Source: Ridgeia piscesae (Eukaryota; Annelida; Polychaeta; Sabellida; Siboglinidae). Taken from it: 64,000 nucleotides of DNA. Below the pieces are notes generated by a model, which ran no database searches, was not told the origin of the DNA, and worked only from the letters and a program-made list of their open reading frames with translations. The stretch covers positions 989,001-1,053,000 of the forward strand of contig JAODUO010000044.1 of the NCBI GenBank assembly GCA_025642075.2, in the 5' to 3' direction. Of this stretch, positions 53,306-64,000 are shown piece by piece (positions within the stretch are counted from its first letter, which is position 1; every line of letters starts with the position of its first letter). The position numbers were made by a program, and so were the translations under genes.

Positions 53306-56300
53306 TTATAATATTTTTTTGTTTTTATAACTGACATAGGCATACGTTATTATCTATGCAATATATTGCTCTTTGTTCACTATTTAAATGATAATTTTAT
53401 TTTTACCTATCTCAAACCAAACAACAAGCGACTAGTTAACATGAACATGCTATGAATATAATAATAATTACAGGCATGTGAACCACAAAGGGTCGTTGTC
53501 AAAATTAAGGTAATTTTAGGGGGTACGTGACAATATTACAATGCATGACAAGAGGGTCGGAGGGGGTCCGGAATAGATCCACAAATAACGTGAGATACTT
53601 TATAAGCGGTCGCCAAATGTTTTCATCGAACGAGTCATTATTATAACGGATGTAAAGTATTATGTTTGCAGTACGAATAAAGAAACAAAGATGTTGTGAC
53701 GATGTCCATTTACAGTTGTAAAATGTTTAACCAATATTACACATAGCTAAATAGATATAAACACAGAGAACGATTAGGACAAAGGAGAATGAGAAATTCA
53801 CAGTGCTCAGATTGTTATCTCAATGTACCTAAAATAGATAACTGAGAGGGTAGATATAGAAAACAATAGAAACGACCGAAGCTTGCGATGCCACTACGGA
53901 AACATACACGAAATAGACACACGTACACTGTTCGCATAGTTTACATTTCCCGAAATGCTTCGCGCCGAGATGGATATCAGTGCAGTCCCTTTGGGGTGTT
54001 TAGACTCTTTGTGGCTTAATGATCTGCCGTAACATCGCTGTGCTTTCTGTGCGTTAGCAACTCAGCGACGTGGGAGAGAGTATTCGGTCAGACTGGGCCA
54101 ATCGAGTTGAAATTTAAAACCATTGCATTTACCTTTGATTACTTCAACAACAATCAACCCTGAGCACAATAAGCGACACAATAACTCGGCCAATTACCCA
54201 CAGAGCACAAGGTCAAAAACATCTTGCTTCGGTATTAGTGAATGATCTATTGCAATAGGCATATTCTGTGCTCGGAATAAAGCAAGACTCAATAAGTAGC
54301 CTAACCTCAGGCGCATGGAAGTTAGCTCTCGTGGGTTTATAAATCGAATGCGATTGGATCGTTACATGGTTGTCTTCGATAACAATTTATTTGTGCAAAC
54401 TGAAAATGATGTACTTTTATTAGATGATTTAGCATGGGAGTCATTGTCTTTGGTGGTCCTGATTTCACGGCAACCAATCTTAATCATCACGGTATAAAAC
54501 TCTACAGGTATCGTAAAGCGACAAGCAACACATTGGTAGATTCTGGGTATCGCCAACACCTGAGTGACTGAGTTTGACATTGTTGGACGTGTTATTCATA
54601 TTAATTTATGTAGGATGCGCGTATAAACATATAATATGGACTCTTGTGAACTAACACCAAATAACGACGAGCGTAAAATCGAAAATCACGCTTACGGGAA
54701 AGAAGCACATTTCACGGGCATGCACGGAAACCAATCAATCCACAAATCCAAACGTCGTTAACGCAACTAATTTACAGCATAGTTGTTGCATAAAATATCC
54801 GACGTCGAAAAGCATTCCTTGGCCATTGTTATCCCCGCCCACATCCGGGCACTGTCGCTAATTGAGAAGTCAATCACTAGCCGGAGTTCGCGACTCCGCC
54901 GGTCTACTTACAACTGCAGATGTCTACAATTCTTCAGTGGACAAACGCCACCAACACCGGCAAGAACGATGTATTGTGACGCACTCGTAGAACAGGTACG
55001 TTTCGCGTGTTACTTGTTGTGCATGTGCGTGATTCAGAATACAGTACTGGTACACGTTGCATACTGCCTTGTTACCACTGCATTAATCATAATCTGCTGA
55101 ATTTTACCTTGACAGAAATTGTGTTTACCCACATGGCTCTTGGGTCATGTCGGCGTCTAGCTGGTGCCAGTCTACCACTGACAGTGACTATACTAAAATG
55201 ATACATTTGTCCATGTTAGCTACTGCTCTCAACCAACTTGGCAAATGTAATATCGTTATTTAAGAGAACTACAAACTTTTATGGAGTAGAACAGATTTCC
55301 TGCATATCTAGTACGTGAATCTTGCTAGTTCACAAGTAAGTGTAATCACGATGTCGTGGTCATATGTACCTCAATTTGTGTCCATGTTGTCAACTATCGT
55401 ACATATTAATTTCACCTTGTCATTTCTTAGCCATGAACATGGCTGTCACAGCTTCCATTGCTGTTATGCCAATTACCTCCTGCTTCAGAATATACACATG
55501 TTGAATCTAAATTATGCATTTGAATTTAGAAGTCAGGTGTCCCGTGTTTTTGTACCAGTGCTGTGTTCTTACCCAGGTACGAGTTTGTAATTTAACATTC
55601 TCATTACCGAGCGTATCGCTTGTGCACGTAGGCCCATGTCTATCTGACATTTACACGTGTTTGCCATTGATAATTATCTTCTATTAATGTATTTGATACC
55701 TATTTGTCAATTGATATCTTTAATGCTATGAATACAATTGACTGTCATGAGGCATGTGCAGAATTAGCTGTCCGTCTCAACGGGCATGCATCAGAACATT
55801 ATCCCAGGTGACAATAGCAAGACAAGCATCCGAGAGAGACTCGTGTCCTACGTACAAGTGTGTGTAGTATATCTGTTTGGGTTGTCAAATAAATACCTTA
55901 TTAAAATATGTGTTACACTAATTACTATTCTATTCGGTTATTTTTAATGCGACTGAAATAACGATGATGTCTTGCATTACCAATATAACGCATGAAGCTC
56001 ACTAATTTAAAAATAAACGGCACTCCATTTGTTGGTTTTATTTGAGTTACGCAAACTCAAAGAAACATATATGTCATCTGAGGAAAGTACTACTTTATGT
56101 ATGCACTGTATGCACTGCAAAAACGACGGAACCGGTGGAACAAATGGAATGTCCCCTACTAATGTGTAGTTTTGTCACTCCCGCTAAATAATGGCTTCCG
56201 GCGTGTTGTCAGCCTTTTTGAGCTTTTATCTAGGAAATTAAAGTGCCTCCACACCGGACATGGGAACGAAGATATCCAACATGCAATGGGTCGTACTGTA

Positions 56301-56465
56301 CTAAATAATACCGTAAAAGAAAATGACTTATAGGGTTAACTGTTAGTACTGATATGAAGGTCTCAGAGCAGTGTGAAATTGCAGCATCGAAAAGAAATCA
56401 AATTTTGGGATTAATTCGGCGAAATATAGTGTACAAGGAAAATAATTAATAATACCGCTAAACAA
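53306..56465. other. Intergenic DNA without recognised features
   Basis: Only short unrelated open frames (up to about 105 codons at 54783). The frame at 54783 ends near a donor-like CAG-GTACGT at about 54996, which is not enough to call an exon. Confidence 0.5.
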
Positions 56466-56469
56466 AACA

Positions 56470-56700
56470 ATAGTTATACTTCATTTAGAATATTGTTTAC
56501 AAGCATGGAGGCCATGTCGCAAGGACACAGATATGCTGTCCGATTTATGCGCACGTATTCCGTTAGAAATTGTATAGTTCCGATGGAGAGACGAACTAAG
56601 CGAGTACTGGATTTGCACCTGACAGATGATAGCGCAAGACAGGCACATGTGGAAACTTCGAAAGATCGACTTGGCGTAAATATTCTGAAAAAAGACTGAC
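56470..56700 (+). mobile_element. LINE fragments, two pieces
   Basis: 56470-56545 reads LEYCLQAWRPCRKD, close to the fragment at 13770. About 56575-56690 reads DELSEYW and IAQDRHMWK with a stop between, related to the C-terminal tail at 32855. The two pieces may come from one element or from two. Confidence 0.6.
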
Positions 56701-57339
56701 TAATTCAATGAGACGTAATACGATTATAATGCTGTAACCACAATATACACGGACTAGTCAGTTAATAGAACCCTGCCGAGTGCTGGGTAAAAACTAGAAA
56801 TTGAAACGGCATGTGAGGCGTTCGCCCATCTACAATAGCAATGACAGTGATGAGGCTGACGATTTCCGTTGATGCTGTCATCTTCGATGGTGTCGCCTAT
56901 CGTCTAACGCATGTCGCCAGTCGCCCCTCAAGCCGTACGCTGACAGTGGCTGCAGCGGTGGTCGGTTTGATTGCCGGTGTCCACGCGCCCGCACTCACAG
57001 CCAGTCGGGTCGACTCAGGTTGCCAGACCCCGGCAGACAAATGGCGAGGTTTCCAATGGCGCTGCGGGAGGAATTGCGTCGTGACAAATGCCGTGACAAA
57101 TGCCGTCACCCGACCCCACCGACCGGCTCCTGTTTGTTGATGCTCTCCGCGAAGTATCGAATTCAAAGTATCCTTTTCTTTCGCAGAGTCTCATTGTGTG
57201 AAACGACGACGCGATAAACGAATTTATAGACAACCGCATATATATAACCGGCTTGGGGTGGGGGTGGATATTAAATAGTAGACAGAGCAGACGCTTTTTA
57301 ATGTGAGAAACAACGCGGGTGAGGGGACAGGCGGGGAGG

Positions 57340-57579
57340 CGGACGGACGGACGGACGGACGGACGGACGGACGGACGGACGGACGGACGGACGGACGGAC
57401 GGACGGACGGACGGACGGACGGACGGACGGACGGACGGACGGACGGACGGACGGACGGACGGACGGACGGACGGACGGACGGACGGACGGACGGACGGAC
57501 GGACGGACGGACGGACGGACGGACGGACGGACGGACGGACGGACGGACGGACGGACGGACGGACGGACGGACGGACGGA
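57340..57579. repeat. (GGAC)n array, 60 copies, upstream of the receptor gene
   Basis: 240 bases of perfect GGAC ending about 150 bases before the start codon of the GPR135-like gene. Same unit as 29112-29841. Spurious frames read TDGR and VRPS repeats. Confidence 0.97.
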
Positions 57580-57730
57580 GGCAAGACAGACAGACAGGGT
57601 GTGATGTCCGTGCTTCGTCCGACCCACCCTGCTTCTGGCATAAGAACGACTCCGCGTGAAAGAGAGATACACATCCTTTAATCTGTACATTAACCAACAT
57701 AACACTATCCGTCTTCAGACCACAGCCGCG

Positions 57731-61078
<3,348 letters not shown>

Positions 61079-61851
61079 TATGGCGTGCGCGTGCGCGTGT
61101 GCGCGTGTGTGCGTGCGTGCGTTGGGGGGCAGTGTTTTTGGCAGATTCCCCAAAATTGGCAGCACGTTGTGGACCACCCCCAAAGTCCCACTGCATCCTA
61201 CGAGACCCCGACTGCACACCCTGAAATATCAAGCCTAATCGTGATCTCTCCAACAGAACACGTGGTATGAACGCTATTAAACACCCGGTAAACCATCTCT
61301 AAAACGCACATACTTAAGTTTCGGGCGGCATTTGTGTCAAACATTCACGGGAGCATCCATTTTGATACGACAGAATCAAATCAGTTGACTCATGTAACAG
61401 TGTCACGTTGGTGTGTTGGACTGATATGTCACTCGGGTAGTCTCATGTTGAAATGACATGTCAGCACATATGTTGAACTGATATGTCTATCGGTAGCGCC
61501 ATACGTTGAACCGAGTTATGAACGATTCTAATATGTCTCGCCGTGTGTCCGTTCATTGGAACGTTTTTATCATGCAATGTTGCAGGATAGATAGTGGCGG
61601 CGCCTAGTAATAGTGGAAAGAACCACGTTCGAATCCTGTCCGCTAAAGCAGCAGTGTTAAATCTACTATCCAGCCCACCGTATGTCGCCACTGTATAGCA
61701 TATCCTATAATGCTGGTGACCAACGAGAATTAGATCTCTTCAACCTCTATGACTAATCAACATTTTTTTCTCAAAAATAAACGAACTAAAGGTAATGCAA
61801 TTGGCTGGTCTAAAACAAACATGTATGTTTTCAAATTGTTTTGCCTGTCAG

Positions 61852-61902
61852 CAGTGGCGTAGCCAGAATTTTGCATTGGAGGAGGGGACCAACCAAGAAA
61901 AC

Positions 61903-61945
<43 letters not shown>

Positions 61946-62275
61946 CTGTAGCTGGGCAACTAGTATTTTGAACCATTATAGCCATTAGCCAACACGCACA
62001 CTGAGCATTGACATTTTCGTTGCCCTGTTACCTCCTGGGCTGCAGCCAGCGACACAAGTGGAGAATTCCTAAACTCATCCTATTTGCATGATGAAACATT
62101 TTTTGTGAAAAAGTAGGACTGGGAAGGAAAGTCTTACACAGGCATCCTTACACTTATACCTTCTGTACTTTGTGACTATGAATCAAGCAACCAGTTATTC
62201 GCCCTGCGTTCTCCACCATCCTAATTTTCTGGAATTGGGGGGAAGGCCCCCTGGCCCCCTCTGGCTACGCCACTG
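61852..62275. mobile_element. hAT-type MITE with 8-bp target duplication
   Basis: 424-bp element with termini CAGTGGCGTAGCCAGA and TCTGGCTACGCCACTG, perfect inverted repeats of 16 bp. Flanking octamers are CCTGTCAG (61844-61851) and TCTGTCAG (62276-62283), one mismatch, as expected for a hAT insertion. An internal (TA)n lies at about 61911-61945. No coding capacity. Confidence 0.85.
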
Positions 62276-62283
62276 TCTGTCAG

Positions 62284-64000
62284 TTATGCAAGCAGGTCCT
62301 GTACAATTAACATATTAAAAAAATATCTAATAGAAGCACTTACGTACCTATAAGGACACATGATTACAAACTACTTTATTTAGTCTACCGTCATAAACTA
62401 AGTAATGCTTTACCTAGATAAACAAGAAAAGAAACCAAACCGTGAAATATCTTAATAAAGAAATTTAATATAAAATTACACATGAAGACTTGTGAATTTG
62501 TACAGATGTCATGAACCACTTTTTTATTTATTTTTTAACAGAAAAAACCCATAATTGTAATAACAAATAGTATCTTAGAACTATATAGCATAGAAAAGCG
62601 AGCTACAAGATTAATGACCAATTTTAAGAAAACAAATGTTTTAATGCATGCACAAGATTGTACTAATATATACATAACTGGCATATTTTTATTCTGCCAT
62701 GCAAAATCACTTGAGATTAAATTTAACCAAAAACAAGTTAAAATATTATTAAAATTATTGTCTGCACTACCTATTTAGTGGCACAAAACAGGCACGAAAC
62801 TGTTCACATTCTTGGGTTCCAAGTTACTATACATGCTACATAAATACATGGCATTGCACATATAAAAACATTGTAATCACAAATGTGCCTTCTCAATATT
62901 TACATACAGACCTTACATTAAGAACAGCCTAACGAGTACATCATAATATGGCTAAATGTTTTTGACATGATTGAACAAACAAGAGAAACAACAACTTTGA
63001 TAGCATACCAGATCTCTTGGAACACACATCCGTGGCCCCACCTGGTGAATAAAACTTAACCAACTGGACACGACTTCCCAGAATACTATGTTAACTTAGA
63101 TTGTTGTAATGCCATCTCCTCCCAAGTGCTGAAGTCCGTTCACCTCATATATTCAGTCCCTTCCCATGGCCTCCGAAACATCAACAGGTGATGCATAAAA
63201 AACAACGGGATTATTTTGATTTCAGTATCAGCCATACCCGGAGACACTACAATTAGTAACAGCAACACGTTAATGGCTGTGGGAACGAGGTGACAAAGTA
63301 CTGTAATGATGACAATGACACTTCCTGATCTGCTGCAAAAGTTATTACAGAAAGCTTGCATTTCTGGTTGAACGACAAAATTCAACCAGCCACAGAAGTT
63401 ATTATGATACAACAAGGAAATTACATAATTTTACTTGCGACCTAGTGTGAAGAAATTTATACATTTGCAAACAAATTACCCAGCTATTTCTCGAATGCAT
63501 TACTTCATAAGATATACCCCTTCTAATATATGAAGTGTGTAACAGAAACACAAATGTTATTCTCGATGGCCTCATTACAAGATATTTGTTATCATATCAC
63601 AGGCTTAGCTTGATAATGGCTGATACGTCACTTATCACAAGTTAGTAACTTGTCCTGGCTAATATACTCATCACATTTAGTCACATGATCATGACTGATA
63701 TTTTTGTAAACCTGCTCTTTTCTGATACAACCTTTAATAGGACAATTTCCACCAGATCTTGACATATAATTATTTATCCTATGGACTATTCTACCGATAG
63801 ATCACGGCTGATACTTCAATTATCACAGGACCAGTTTGATCTGGGATGTCTCTACACTTATCACAGTCGCTGCCAGATCACGGTTGATTCTACTTTTATC
63901 ACAACATCAGCCTGATATCACAGCTGATACCTCGCTTATCACAGTCACATAGCTGATACTTCGTACAAACAGCAGCCCCATGTCCTTCACACAAAGCAAA
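62284..64000. other. AT-rich gene-free end of window
   Basis: No coding sequence. A weak LINE-like piece (IEKRATRLM) is seen at about 62593. TTTATT hexamers at about 62385 and 62525 could be - strand poly(A) signals of a gene beyond the right edge, in which case part of this would be its 3'-UTR; this is inference. Confidence 0.35.
63585..63990. repeat. Degenerate repeat rich in TTATCAC / CTGATA motifs
   Basis: TTATCAC occurs at least seven times and CTGATA at least six in about 400 bases, at irregular spacing of roughly 25-60 bp. It may be a decayed tandem repeat or a cluster of GATA-type sites. Confidence 0.5.

Noticed and set aside
54783..55100. 105-codon + strand frame ending near a donor-like site
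   Set aside because: No family match and no partner exon could be found downstream.

Overview
The window is animal nuclear DNA, most likely from a marine invertebrate bilaterian. Its four genes are split by GT-AG introns, it carries fragments of non-LTR retrotransposons, tRNA-derived SINEs and hAT-type MITEs, and by eye roughly a fifth of it is tandem repeat. Nothing in the sequence fixes the phylum.

Four protein genes can be supported exon by exon. (1) The 3' part of a sphingolipid delta-4 desaturase (DEGS1/DES1) on the + strand, 3108-4398; its first coding exon is not in the window. (2) A complete 14-exon kanadaptin gene (SLC4A1AP) on the - strand, 21680 down to 6998, convergent with the desaturase; the spliced reading frame gives 841 codons with every intron phase consistent. 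(3) A complete 6-exon PRDM12 orthologue on the + strand, 30166-45491, with a PR/SET domain and three C2H2 zinc fingers, and a 10.5 kb first intron filled with arrays and possible regulatory DNA. (4) A two-exon rhodopsin-class receptor resembling the orphan GPR135 on the + strand, 57731-59735. These genes belong to unrelated pathways (ceramide synthesis, a nuclear FHA protein, a neural transcription regulator, an orphan receptor), so the window looks like an ordinary stretch of chromosome and not a functional cluster.

The DNA between them is dominated by repeats. 21.9-29.9 kb carries a 12-bp array inside a duplication, a pogo/Tigger-like transposase remnant, a 2.8 kb polypyrimidine 28-bp minisatellite, a 42-bp-arm palindrome and a 1 kb (GGGC)n-(GGAC)n array. 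The PRDM12 introns hold a hexamer cascade, a 444 bp (TTCG)n array and a nested foldback element. 48.5-52.6 kb has a 43-bp satellite and a (TG)n array sitting inside a LINE remnant. A second (GGAC)n array lies just upstream of the receptor gene. The long open frames in these arrays are by-products of repeats whose period keeps the frame open.

I found no RNA gene, CRISPR array or prokaryotic-type system. The most interesting items are the PRDM12 gene with a missing linker, the receptor without its TM6 CWxP motif, the nested foldback of one TIR family inside itself, and the arrays that change unit in phase-locked blocks.
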